This document shows, one piece after another, positions 7,398-15,141 of a stretch of 64,000 nucleotides of DNA. Position 1 is the stretch's first letter; each line of letters opens with the position of its first letter. The notes beneath the pieces were generated by a model, which saw only the letters and a list, made by a program, of their open reading frames with translations, did no database searches and was not told where the DNA came from. A program made the translations under genes and the position numbers. Origin of the DNA: Arthrobacter bussei (GTDB taxonomy: Bacteria > Actinomycetota > Actinomycetes > Actinomycetales > Micrococcaceae); contig NZ_VJXX01000001.1 of NCBI RefSeq assembly GCF_009377195.2, positions 868,001-932,000 of the forward strand. Direction: 5' to 3'.

Positions 7398-8501
7398 ATG
7401 CCACGCACCATCGACACCCCCAGCACCCGGTACGACGTCGTCGTGATCGGCGGCGGCGCGGCGGGATTGAGCGCCGCCGTGACCCTGAGCCGGGCGCTGC
7501 GCCGCGTCCTCGTCATCGACGCCGGCGCCCCCCGCAACGCCCCCGCCGACGGCGTCCACGGGTACCTCTCGCGGGAGGGTATGAATCCTCTCGCCCTCCT
7601 CGCAGCCGGCCGCGCCGAGGCGGAGGCCTACGGGACGGCCGTCGTAACCGCCGAGGCGGTCGGTGCACGCCGCGTGGCCGAGGGCTTCGAGGTGGACCTC
7701 GACGACGGCCGGACCGTGACGGGGCGTCGGGTCCTTCTGGCCACGGGCCTGCAGGACGGCCTGCCGGACATCCCGGGTCTCCAGGAGCAGTGGGGCTCTG
7801 GCGTGGTGCACTGCCCCTACTGCCACGGCTACGAGATCCGTGGTCAGAACATCGGCATCCTCGCGACGGGCGCCCTGTCCGTCCACCAGGCCCTCCTGTT
7901 CCGGCAGTGGTCGGAGGACATCACCCTCTTCCTGAACGACACGTTGATCCCCTCCGACGAGGAGTGGGAGAAACTGGCGGCGCGGTCCGTGCGCGTCGTC
8001 GACGGCGCCGTCGCCTCCGTGGACTCGATCGACGGCGGACTGACGGGGGTGACCCTGGCGGACGGGACGGGCTTCGACCTCCAGGCCCTCGCCGTCGGGA
8101 GCAGGATGGACGCCCGGGCAGGACTCGCCGAGGCGCTGGGCCTCGAGCTCCGGGACCACCCCACGGGAATGGGTACCTTCCTCGAACCCGGCCCCATGGG
8201 CACCACGGCGACGCCGGGCGTCTACGTCGCGGGGAACGTCTCGAACCTCTCGGCACAGGTGATCGTCGCGGCCGCCGAGGGCATGATGGCCGGGGCGATG
8301 ATCAACGCCCACCTGATCGAGGAGGAGACTGCGTGGGCCGTCGAGGGCCGAACCGGGCCCTTCTCCGCGGCGGTGGAGGCCGAGGTCTCGGCCGGTGTCC
8401 TTGGCGACCGGCGCCACGGGTTGGATGATGGGGCGGTCATCAGCGCCGCTGCGGGAGCGACGACACAGTCACTGGAGGAAGGAGTACGCCGTGCTGGTTG
8501 A
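7398..8501 (+). CDS. NAD(P)/FAD-dependent oxidoreductase, thioredoxin-reductase-like with CPYC
   Basis: A 367-residue flavoprotein. The dinucleotide-binding VVVIGGGAAGLSAA motif is at about residues 14-27, a second NAD(P) region follows near 150, and the C-terminal FAD motif is GVYVAGNV. A redox-active Cys139-Pro-Tyr-Cys142 sits where thioredoxin reductases have CxxC, in the context VVHCPYCHGYE. The protein is longer than usual TrxR by a C-terminal extension of about 45 residues. Start chosen at ATG 7398, with GGAG eight bases upstream. It overlaps the following methyltransferase gene by 11 bases and is probably regulated by the divergent XRE-cupin protein. Possible jobs are TrxR-like disulfide reduction or a specialised oxidation; unresolved. 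Confidence 0.9.
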   Translation: MPRTIDTPSTRYDVVVIGGGAAGLSAAVTLSRALRRVLVIDAGAPRNAPADGVHGYLSREGMNPLALLAAGRAEAEAYGTAVVTAEAVGARRVAEGFEVDLDDGRTVTGRRVLLATGLQDGLPDIPGLQEQWGSGVVHCPYCHGYEIRGQNIGILATGALSVHQALLFRQWSEDITLFLNDTLIPSDEEWEKLAARSVRVVDGAVASVDSIDGGLTGVTLADGTGFDLQALAVGSRMDARAGLAEALGLELRDHPTGMGTFLEPGPMGTTATPGVYVAGNVSNLSAQVIVAAAEGMMAGAMINAHLIEEETAWAVEGRTGPFSAAVEAEVSAGVLGDRRHGLDDGAVISAAAGATTQSLEEGVRRAG

Positions 8502-9120
8502 GTACACGCAGGAGTTCTGGGACCAGAGGTACCGGCAGCGGGACCGCATCTGGAGCGGGAAGCCGAACCGGCATCTCGTTGCCGAGGTGGACGGCCTGCA
8601 GCCGGGCTCCGCGCTCGACGTCGGCTGCGGGGAGGGCGCGGACGCCGCCTGGCTCGCCGAGCAGGGCTGGGACGTCCTCGGGATCGACGTGTCCGAGGTC
8701 GCCCTGGACCGGGCCCGGGCGCACTCGGCGGAACTCGACCCGTCCGTCGCGGATCGCCTGCACTGGCAGCAGGTGGACCTCCTGGCCTCACCGGACCTGC
8801 CCCGCGATCTCGACCTCGTATCGATCCAGTTCATGCACCTGCCCGAGCCGCACCGCTCACGGGTCTTCGGGGAACTCGCGAGCCGCGTGGCCGTCGGGGG
8901 GACCCTGCTGATCGTGGCGCACGATCCCTCCGACCTGCACTCCGGGGTAGGACGGCCGCACCAGGCCGACCTCTACTTCACGGCCCAGGAGATCGCGGCC
9001 CTTCTCGACGATTCCTGGGATGTCCGCGTGTGCGAGTCCCGTCCGCGCGTCGAGCGCTCGTCCGACGGTCACGAGCACGCGATCAGCGATGCCGTCCTCC
9101 TGGCGGTGCGCACGGGATGA
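8491..9120 (+). CDS. Class I SAM-dependent methyltransferase
   Basis: A 209-residue methyltransferase. Motif I ALDVGCGEGADAAWLA is at about residues 41-56 and the acidic ribose-binding residue is in GIDVSEVAL (~64-72). The N-terminal FWDQRYRQRDRIWSGKPN segment is typical of a tellurite-resistance/thiopurine-type subgroup. The start is a GTG at 8491 inside the end of the flavoprotein gene, with GGAGGAAGGAG at 8473-8483. Co-translation with the reductase suggests a joint pathway, such as detoxification of a redox-active or thiol compound; the substrate is inference only. Confidence 0.88.
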   Translation: MLVEYTQEFWDQRYRQRDRIWSGKPNRHLVAEVDGLQPGSALDVGCGEGADAAWLAEQGWDVLGIDVSEVALDRARAHSAELDPSVADRLHWQQVDLLASPDLPRDLDLVSIQFMHLPEPHRSRVFGELASRVAVGGTLLIVAHDPSDLHSGVGRPHQADLYFTAQEIAALLDDSWDVRVCESRPRVERSSDGHEHAISDAVLLAVRTG

Positions 9121-9178
9121 TCGGCGCGGGCGCCCGGGCCGGATACGGCACGGGCCCCTGAAGGGCAGAGGCGGAGAC

Positions 9179-9184
9179 TACGCT
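9179..9184 (+). promoter_or_regulatory. -10 box of a probable leaderless promoter
   Basis: TACGCT, six bases before ATG 9191. Confidence 0.5.
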
Positions 9185-9190
9185 GGCGCC

Positions 9191-9823
9191 ATGTCCGCCC
9201 CAGCCCTCGCCCTGCCGCCGGATCCGATCGTCGTCGACCTGGTGTCCGACGGGCCGTCCTGGTGGGAGGTCGTCGGTGCGCTCGCGCCCTTCGCCGTCCT
9301 CCTCGCGGCGGTGCTGGCGACGCTGACGGCATTCGCGACCCTGCGCCAGCGCGCCGCGGCGGACCGCGCCACCCTCGACCAGAGACGGCGCGCGGACGAC
9401 CGTGCGGAGTGGTGGCGGCGGACGCAGTGGGCGATCGACGCCGCGACGTCGCTCGACCCGGTACGGCAGGAAGCGGGTGTCGAGGCGCTGCTGCAGCTGT
9501 CCTACAGCGAGCTGGCCACCGAGGAGGACCGCCTGATCCTGGACGCGATCTGGGGGGGCAACCCCATGGCCGATCCCGAGGGTGCGGGCGCTGGACTGCC
9601 CGACGGCGGTACCGGAGAATCGGGCAGGACGAGTGGAAGGAGAGGTCGCATGACCGACAGGGCACCAGTACGGACACCTCCGCCCGCCCCGGGCACCGAC
9701 CGACGGCCGGCCGACACATCGCGGGTCACCGCCGCCAAGGCCCGGCTGCGGGTCACCCTCGACCAGCAACTCGGTCGCCCGACCCCGCAGTCCGTCAAGG
9801 ACGCCGCCGGAGGCAGGCGCTAG
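9191..9823 (+). CDS. Single-span membrane protein, unknown function
   Basis: A 210-residue protein that I do not assign to a named family. One hydrophobic helix spans about residues 27-51. It is followed by a basic, Arg-rich, probably cytoplasmic region (RRADDRAEWWRRTQWAIDAATS) and a short helical domain ending LILDAIWG near residue 120. A Pro/Gly/Thr-rich linker leads to a C-terminal helix, VTAAKARLRVTLDQQLGR. No ribosome site precedes the ATG, but TACGCT lies six bases upstream, so it is probably leaderless. A hairpin terminator follows. Confidence 0.7.
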   Translation: MSAPALALPPDPIVVDLVSDGPSWWEVVGALAPFAVLLAAVLATLTAFATLRQRAAADRATLDQRRRADDRAEWWRRTQWAIDAATSLDPVRQEAGVEALLQLSYSELATEEDRLILDAIWGGNPMADPEGAGAGLPDGGTGESGRTSGRRGRMTDRAPVRTPPPAPGTDRRPADTSRVTAAKARLRVTLDQQLGRPTPQSVKDAAGGRR

Positions 9824-9842
9824 TCATCACCCGACGGCATGG

Positions 9843-9868
9843 AGCCCGGCAGGAGGACCTGCCGGGCT
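9843..9868. terminator. Bidirectional hairpin terminator
   Basis: An 11-bp perfect stem (agcccggcagg) with loop AGGA, between the converging genes ending at 9823 (+) and 9911 (-). Confidence 0.75.
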
Positions 9869-9910
9869 TCGCCGTTCCCCCCGCGCCGGGACGGATCGCT
9901 GCGGACGCGG

Positions 9911-10741
9911 TCAGCACCTCCGGAACAGATAGCCGACATCGCCGGGCCTCGAGAGTTCCCGGTCCCGCACCACCGTCGACGACGGCCGGTCCCCATCGGC
10001 GCAGGCGTCCGTCGTCGGTCCCGGATACTCGACGGCGAGCACCGCGTCACCGTACTGCGCCGCGTACTCCCCGCACTCACCGAACTCCACGCACTGCTCG
10101 GCGATGGCGAAGTCGAAACCGGCGCCCGCCAGCTCCGCCGTGTCCTCGGCCGCGTTCTTCTGGCCCACCAGCAGCCCCAGCCGCTGCGCCGCCGCCACGA
10201 GCGCCGTCGCCAGTGCCCTGTTGTCGTCGAGGACGAGCCGCCCCTCCGAGCGGACGTAGGAATCGAGATTGTCCAGTTCGACAGCATCGAAGCCGCGGTC
10301 CGCGCATTCCCGGAGGACGGCTCCGGTCCGGTCGGCGATGGCGGTCCGCTTCGCCTCCGTCCCCGTGTCCAGCAGGAACTCGTCCGGCCAGTCGGGGTCG
10401 GCGAGCGGCTCGCCGTCGATCGTCAGGACGAGGCCGTCGGCCAGCCACCCCGAGGACGCGTCGGGCTGAGTCTGGAAGGCGTTGACGTAGCAGATCGAGT
10501 ACACGCCGTCGGCCGGTCCGTCGGACACCTCCCGGACGACGACCCCGGTGCCTTCCGCGGGCGGATAGGATCCGCCGAGCTGGTAGTCCCAGGGCACCCC
10601 TGCAGGGAAGGGCCGCGCCTCGGCCGCCGCGGAGCAGCCGCCGATCAGCGCCGTCGCGGCGATCAGCACCGCCGTCAGCCTCCAGCCCTGCCGTCGATCA
10701 TCCACCGTGCCACCGTAGCGCTGCCGGGCGGTGGGAGCCAC
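9911..10741 (-). CDS. Lipoprotein of the GH114 endo-alpha-1,4-polygalactosaminidase family
   Basis: A 276-residue exported protein. A basic n-region and hydrophobic core end in the lipobox LIGGC, with Cys36 the expected lipidated residue. The mature part is a TIM-barrel-like GH114 domain: PWDYQLGGSYPP, then GVYSICYVNAFQ, FDAVELDNLDSY (acidic catalytic-type motif), GLLVGQKNA and FAIAEQC. Proteins of this family are proposed to cleave galactosamine-rich polymers such as biofilm exopolysaccharide; activity here is untested. The start is a GTG at 10741 with AGGGGG about ten bases upstream; a GTG at 10705 is an alternative. Confidence 0.85.
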   Translation of the reverse strand: MAPTARQRYGGTVDDRRQGWRLTAVLIAATALIGGCSAAAEARPFPAGVPWDYQLGGSYPPAEGTGVVVREVSDGPADGVYSICYVNAFQTQPDASSGWLADGLVLTIDGEPLADPDWPDEFLLDTGTEAKRTAIADRTGAVLRECADRGFDAVELDNLDSYVRSEGRLVLDDNRALATALVAAAQRLGLLVGQKNAAEDTAELAGAGFDFAIAEQCVEFGECGEYAAQYGDAVLAVEYPGPTTDACADGDRPSSTVVRDRELSRPGDVGYLFRRC

Positions 10742-10847
10742 GCGGGTGGATCCCCCTGTCCCACCGACGCGTGCAGCCGGGGTCGGAGTGCTGCGGTAGT
10801 GTCTGTCTCGCCTCTAGAAGAAGGGGCACATCGGGTTGAGCGCGTGA

Positions 10848-11123
10848 ATGAGGCAGTTCGTGAGTGATAGCAGCAGGTTGGACCCGGAGAAGGACTTCCC
10901 CGAGGACCTCTCGTCCGTCGATCGGGATGACCTCGACATCCTGAACAGCAGGAACCACCGTGACCGGGATCTCCAGTACATCCGCGACGGTGACGTGGAT
11001 GCGGAGACGGAGGGCCGGCACCATGATCTTCGCGAGGAGCTCGATCGCCGCCAGGTGGATCGCGACGCAGCCCTCAGGGGCGACGCGCCGGCATCCGAGG
11101 ACGCGGAGAGCGCCGCGGGCTGA
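10848..11123 (+). CDS. Small highly charged acidic protein, unknown function
   Basis: A 91-residue protein, rich in Asp, Glu and Arg, with no hydrophobic core (for example LSSVDRDDLDILNSRNHRDRD). It is likely soluble and largely disordered or helical. The start is uncertain: ATG 10848 follows directly on a TGA, while GTG 10860 (VSDSSRLDPEKDF) has GAGG at a suitable distance and may be real. A TAGTGT -10-like box lies at 10796-10801, and a terminator hairpin follows its stop. The opposite strand is also open here, so this call is moderate. Confidence 0.55.
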   Translation: MRQFVSDSSRLDPEKDFPEDLSSVDRDDLDILNSRNHRDRDLQYIRDGDVDAETEGRHHDLREELDRRQVDRDAALRGDAPASEDAESAAG

Positions 11124-11145
11124 CGCCGCAGTGGAGGGAACGCAG

Positions 11146-11175
11146 AAGGCCCCGGAGCCGAAGCTCCGGGGCCTT
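11146..11175. terminator. Strong hairpin terminator, usable from both strands
   Basis: A 13-bp perfect stem (aaggccccggagc and complement) with loop CGAA, flanked by A and T residues. It separates the small acidic protein gene (+) from tRNA-Met (-). Confidence 0.85.
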
Positions 11176-11190
11176 CCCTGTCCTGCGAGG

Positions 11191-11264
11191 TAGCGGTGCC
11201 GGGACTCGATCCCGGGACCTCACGATTATGAGTCGTGCGCTCTAACCAGCTGAGCTACACCGCC
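11191..11264 (-). tRNA. tRNA-Met (CAT), elongator type
   Basis: A 74-base cloverleaf. The acceptor stem starts GGCGGTG and pairs with CACCGCT (G1-U72 wobble). The D-arm is GCTCAGCTGGTTAGAGC, the anticodon arm CACGA-CTCATAA-TCGTG with anticodon CAT, and the T-arm CCGGGATCGAGTCCCGG. CCA is not encoded. G1-U72 and the D-arm fit elongator tRNA-Met rather than initiator; a CAT tRNA-Ile (lysidine type) is less likely. Confidence 0.92.
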
Positions 11265-11318
11265 CTAAACGAGGCTGCCCGCACCGATCGGCTGATCGTC
11301 ACGGGCCCCTCATTTGCG

Positions 11319-11390
11319 AGCCCCCCACCGGAATCGATCCGGTGACCTCGTTCTTACCAAGAACGCGCTCTACCACTGAGCTAGGGGGGC
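11319..11390 (-). tRNA. tRNA-Thr (GGT)
   Basis: A 72-base cloverleaf with acceptor GCCCCCC/GGGGGGC, D-arm GCTCAGTGGTAGAGC, and anticodon arm CGTTC-TTGGTAA-GAACG, giving anticodon GGT. The T-arm is ACCGG-ATCGATT-CCGGT and the discriminator T; CCA is not encoded. It lies 54 bases upstream of tRNA-Met on the same strand, likely co-transcribed. Confidence 0.93.
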
Positions 11391-11518
11391 AACAGCAAGA
11401 AACTTTACCAGTTCCCGACCGTTGGTGCGAAATCGTGGACCGCCCTCAGGAGCGGTACCGCGGTTCCGCGTCGGACCCGTGCCAGGCACGGGTCCGACGG
11501 AGTTCTACGAGCTGATTC

Positions 11519-13435
11519 CTACCACTGGTCGGACTGGGCGCTGGAGCGTCCGGCCCCGGCTCCCGCGCCCTTCGAGCGTGGCTTGCGGTTGGCATCGCCC
11601 GAGAAGCGGGTGTCGCCGTCGCGCTTCGGGAAGTCCTTCTTGAAGGGCTTCTTGAACTCGCCCGCGCCGCGGTTGCCCGCGGGCTTGCGGCCCTTGTCCA
11701 GCTCGAGGTGGATCAGCTCGCCACCGATCCGCGTACGGGAGAGAGCCCGCAGCTGATCGGTCGAGAGGTCCGCCGGGAGTTCCACGAGGCTGTGGTCGGC
11801 CCGGATGTCGATGCCGCCGATCTGCGAGGAGGAGATCCCGCCCTCGTTGGCGATGGCTCCGACGATCGAGCCCGGCATCACGCGCTGGCGACGTCCCACT
11901 GCGATGCGGTAGGTGGCGTTGCCCTCCGTGAGCGTTCGCGTCGGGCCACGGGACCCGAAGGCGTCCTTGCGACCCTCGGCACGCTCACGCTGTCCGGCGG
12001 GGGCGACGGGGATGTCCTGGACGAGGATCGGCTGGCCGTTCTGCGCCATGACGGCGAGGGCGGCAGCGAGCTCGGTCGCGGGTACGTCGTGCTCGCGCTC
12101 GTAGGTGGCGATGAGGTCGCGGAACAGGGCCACGTCCTTGCCGGCGAGCGTCTGCGTGATCTTGTCCGCGAACTTGCTGAGGCGCAGCTCGTTGATCTTG
12201 GCGGTGGAGGGCAGCTGCATCTGCTCGACCGGCTGGCGCGTGGCCTTCTCGATCGACCGCAGCAGGTACTTCTCACGCGGGGTGATGAAGAGGATCGCGT
12301 CACCCGAGCGCCCTGCACGGCCGGTGCGGCCGATGCGGTGGACGTAGGACTCGGTGTCGTTCGGGATGTCGTAGTTCACGACGAGCGAGATGCGCTCCAC
12401 ATCGAGGCCACGGGCGGCGACGTCCGTGGCGACGAGGATGTCGATCTTTCCGTCACGCAGGGCCTCGACCGTGCGCTCACGCTGCTGCTGCGGGATGTCC
12501 CCGTTGATGGCTGCTGCCGAGAAGCCCCGTGAACGCAACTTGTCCGCCAGGTCTTCGGTAGCCGCCTTGGTGCGGACGAAGGCGATGATGCCGTCGTAGT
12601 CCTCCACCTCGAGGATGCGGGTCATCGCATCTAGCTTGTGCGGGCCCATGACCTGCAGGTAGCGCTGACGCGTGTTGGTGCCCGTGGTCGTCTTGCCCTT
12701 GACCGAGATCTCGGCCGGATCGTTCAGGTACTTCTTGGCGATGCGGCGGATGGCCGGGGGCATGGTCGCGGAGAACAGGGCGACCTGCTTCTCCTCGGGC
12801 GTGGAGGAGAGGATCTTCTCCACGTCCTCGGCGAAGCCCATGCGGAGCATCTCGTCGGCCTCGTCGAGCACCACGTACTCGAGGTTGGACAGGTCGAGAG
12901 ACCCCTTCTCGATGTGGTCGATGACACGCCCGGGCGTTCCGACGACGACCTGCGCGCCACGACGGAGGCCGTTGAGCTGCGGGCCGTACGGGGATCCGCC
13001 GTACACGGGAAGGACGGTGAAACCGTCCATGTGCTTGGCGTAGGACGTGAAGGCGTCGGCCACCTGGAGCGCGAGCTCGCGGGTCGGTGCGAGCACCAGG
13101 ACCTGCGTGTTCTTGCTGGGACCGCCGTTGACGTCGGCGAGCTCCGCCATCTTCGAGAGCGCCGGGACGGCGAACGCGGCGGTCTTGCCGGTCCCGGTCT
13201 GCGCCAGGCCCACGACGTCGCGGCCTTCGAGGAGTGCGGGGATGGTGGCCGCCTGGATGGGCGACGGCTTCTCGTAGCCGAGGTCGGTCAGGGCTGCGAG
13301 GATGCGGCCGTCGAGGTTGAGCTCGGTGAAGCGGATGCTCACGTCGTCGTCCTCCGGTGCGCTGGCGGGAGCCGCTGCGGTCGCCTCGGTGACGGGAGTG
13401 GTGTCGATGATCTGCTCGGACAGGTTTTCAGGCAC
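11519..13435 (-). CDS. deaD: DEAD-box ATP-dependent RNA helicase, DeaD/CsdA type
   Basis: A 638-residue helicase that unwinds structured RNA in ribosome assembly, mRNA decay and cold adaptation. The Q motif (F36 with GYEKPSPIQ) is followed by AQTGTGKT at 78-85, PTRELA, TPGR, DEAD and SAT in the first RecA domain, and by ARGLD and HRIGRTGRAGR in the second. A DbpA-type RNA-binding domain (VGRRQRVMPGSIVGAIANEGG, then IDIRADHSLVELP) and an Arg/Lys/Gly-rich tail complete it. The start is a GTG with GGAGGA upstream, separated by a T-rich spacer. A long leader of over 300 bases precedes it. Confidence 0.95.
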   Translation of the reverse strand: MPENLSEQIIDTTPVTEATAAAPASAPEDDDVSIRFTELNLDGRILAALTDLGYEKPSPIQAATIPALLEGRDVVGLAQTGTGKTAAFAVPALSKMAELADVNGGPSKNTQVLVLAPTRELALQVADAFTSYAKHMDGFTVLPVYGGSPYGPQLNGLRRGAQVVVGTPGRVIDHIEKGSLDLSNLEYVVLDEADEMLRMGFAEDVEKILSSTPEEKQVALFSATMPPAIRRIAKKYLNDPAEISVKGKTTTGTNTRQRYLQVMGPHKLDAMTRILEVEDYDGIIAFVRTKAATEDLADKLRSRGFSAAAINGDIPQQQRERTVEALRDGKIDILVATDVAARGLDVERISLVVNYDIPNDTESYVHRIGRTGRAGRSGDAILFITPREKYLLRSIEKATRQPVEQMQLPSTAKINELRLSKFADKITQTLAGKDVALFRDLIATYEREHDVPATELAAALAVMAQNGQPILVQDIPVAPAGQRERAEGRKDAFGSRGPTRTLTEGNATYRIAVGRRQRVMPGSIVGAIANEGGISSSQIGGIDIRADHSLVELPADLSTDQLRALSRTRIGGELIHLELDKGRKPAGNRGAGEFKKPFKKDFPKRDGDTRFSGDANRKPRSKGAGAGAGRSSAQSDQW

Positions 13436-13772
13436 GGGAAAAATCCTCCAGGTAGGTGCCGGTCGGCCCTACGGGATGGAGCCCGGAGTGCCGAATGAAC
13501 ATAGAAATCCGGCACTGTTTCAATCCCGCGGCAGGACTTCTCGTCACACGTGGTTCGCTGCTCTCTCAGCAGTGATGTGTGACTTTTCTTCTAGCCGGCG
13601 CTCCCTGATGAATCTGCTCGCGAGTCTGTGCTCCGAGCCCCAACACAACCTATCCGGCCCGATGAGGGGCGGAAATAAAGGGAATACCGGTGTGGGGGAT
13701 GTTTCAAGTCTACGGCATGCGGGCCCCCGCGCGCGCCGGGAGGGCGACATCGGGCGCGTGACGTTCGGCACG
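13436..13772 (-). other. Gene-free 337-base region: probable deaD leader and promoter
   Basis: No convincing gene on either strand; the 75-codon minus frame here has no family look or ribosome site. The first ~70 bases next to deaD contain the ribosome site. The block 13500-13700 is less GC-rich than its surroundings (for example around 13560-13590 and 13670-13690), as expected for a promoter plus long 5' leader. Cold-shock helicase genes often have such leaders; a specific thermosensor structure is not demonstrable by eye. Confidence 0.4.
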
Positions 13773-14438
13773 TCAGGCGAACGACGCCACTCTCAGGGCC
13801 TGCAGCGCTGCCTTCCGCACCTGGGGGGTGAGCTTCAGTCCTGTCGAGTCGGCGGCTCCGAGGAGGGACCGCGCCTGCCCCTCCGACAGGCCGGCGTAGA
13901 CCTGTGCCGCGGTGATGCCGTGGTCGGGGACGTCCGTGACCCGGATGGTGTCCCCGGCCGAGATGCTCCCCTTCGTCACGACGCTGAGGTAGGTGCCCAC
14001 GCGGTTGGCCTCGGCGAAACGCCTGACCCACGACCGCTCGCCCAGGTAGCGCGCGAAGTTCACGCACGGCGTCCGGGGCATGGTCACTTCCAACACCACC
14101 TGATCCCCGACACTCCAGCGTTCACCGATCACCGCGTGCGAGGCGTCGACGCCGGAGACCCGGAGGTTCTCGCCGAACAGCCCGGGCGTGACCTCGCGTC
14201 CGAGTTCTGCCGACCAGAAGTCCGCGTCGTCCTGCGCATAGGCATAGACGGCCTTCGTAGGACCGCCGTGGTGCTTCCTGCTGGCCTGGATGTCCCCCGT
14301 GAGACCGAGCGGATGCACCGTGACGGGACCCTCGACCGGCCGCTTGTCGATGGCGGTCACACCGGTGGAGTCCTTCGTGGGCAGGAGCCCGTGCACACGA
14401 CAGACGGCGAGGAGCGTTCCGGTGGTCATGGGGACCAT
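13773..14438 (-). CDS. MOSC domain protein, YiiM-like
   Basis: A 221-residue protein of the molybdenum-cofactor sulfurase C-terminal family. It has GLTGDIQASRKHHGGPTKAVYAYAQ (residues ~45-70), the FGENLRVSGVD block and a PRTPCVNFARYL segment with the conserved family cysteine, followed by a C-terminal helical extension of about 55 residues. YiiM-type proteins reduce N-hydroxylated purines using molybdenum cofactor; that function is by family only. ATG at 14438 and ATG at 14429 (MTTGTLLA) are both possible starts. It stands alone between deaD and the kdpE-like gene. Confidence 0.85.
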   Translation of the reverse strand: MVPMTTGTLLAVCRVHGLLPTKDSTGVTAIDKRPVEGPVTVHPLGLTGDIQASRKHHGGPTKAVYAYAQDDADFWSAELGREVTPGLFGENLRVSGVDASHAVIGERWSVGDQVVLEVTMPRTPCVNFARYLGERSWVRRFAEANRVGTYLSVVTKGSISAGDTIRVTDVPDHGITAAQVYAGLSEGQARSLLGAADSTGLKLTPQVRKAALQALRVASFA

Positions 14439-14466
14439 CCTAGGGGTCGGCCCGGGCGGGCACGGG

Positions 14467-15141
14467 TCAGGGTTCGAAGCGGTACCCCATGCCGCTCTCC
14501 GTCACGAAGTGGCGCGGCGCCGCCGGGTCCCGTTCGAGCTTCTTGCGCAGCTGCGCCATGTACACCCGGAGGTACTGCACGTCCTTCGCGTAGGCGGGCC
14601 CCCAGACGTCGAGGAGGAGCTGCTGCTGGGTGACGAGCTTCCCGGGATGCGCGATCAGCCGGTCCACGATCTTCCACTCCGTGGGGGTGAGCCGGACGTC
14701 CCTGCCGCCCCTGATCACCCTCCGGGCCCCTGCGTCGAGGGTGAAGTCCGGCGTGGTGATCACCGGCGCTTCGGCCTCGACCGCTGCACGCCGCGCGGCC
14801 GCCCGCAGCCGGGCCAGGAGCTCGTCCAGTCCGAAGGGCTTCGTCACGTAGTCGTCGGCTCCGGCGTCGAGCGCGTCCACCTTGTCCTCGGAGCCGTGCC
14901 GGGCGGAGAGCACGATGATGTGGACCTGCGACCAGCCGCGGATGCGGCGGATGACCTCGACGCCGTCGATGTCCGGCAGGCCGAGGTCCAGCACGATGAT
15001 GTCCGGGTGGTGCTCCGCCGCGGCCCCGAGCGCCGTCTCGCCGTCCACTGCCGTCACGCACTGGTAGCCGTACGCGCGGAGGTTGATTTCCAGGGCGCGA
15101 AGGAGCTGCGGTTCGTCGTCGACCACCAGCACGCGCGTCAC
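14467..15141 (-). CDS. kdpE: OmpR/KdpE-family response regulator
   Basis: A 224-residue two-component regulator: receiver domain at 1-120 (Asp9/10, phospho-acceptor Asp52 in VLDLGLPDIDG, conserved Lys in TKPFG near 102) and winged-helix DNA-binding domain at ~130-224 (LTPTEWKIVDRLIAHPG, then YLRVYMAQLRKKLE). Closest in look to KdpE. The GTG start overlaps the stop of the kinase gene by 4 bases. No kdpFABC operon lies in the window, and the kinase partner lacks the KdpD N-terminal half, so control of potassium uptake is not assured. Confidence 0.88.
   Translation of the reverse strand: MTRVLVVDDEPQLLRALEINLRAYGYQCVTAVDGETALGAAAEHHPDIIVLDLGLPDIDGVEVIRRIRGWSQVHIIVLSARHGSEDKVDALDAGADDYVTKPFGLDELLARLRAAARRAAVEAEAPVITTPDFTLDAGARRVIRGGRDVRLTPTEWKIVDRLIAHPGKLVTQQQLLLDVWGPAYAKDVQYLRVYMAQLRKKLERDPAAPRHFVTESGMGYRFEP

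Noticed and set aside
10698-11024. 108-codon minus frame over the small acidic protein
   Set aside because: It overlaps the lipoprotein start and lacks a ribosome site; the plus-strand frame has more protein-like charge patterning and a terminator behind it.
11191-11390. tRNA pair as an integration site of a mobile element
   Set aside because: No integrase, direct repeat of a tRNA end or atypical gene block lies nearby; both flanks are housekeeping.
13544-13771. 75-codon gene on the minus strand before deaD
   Set aside because: Arg/Pro-rich, no ribosome site, no recognisable motif; better explained as leader/promoter sequence.
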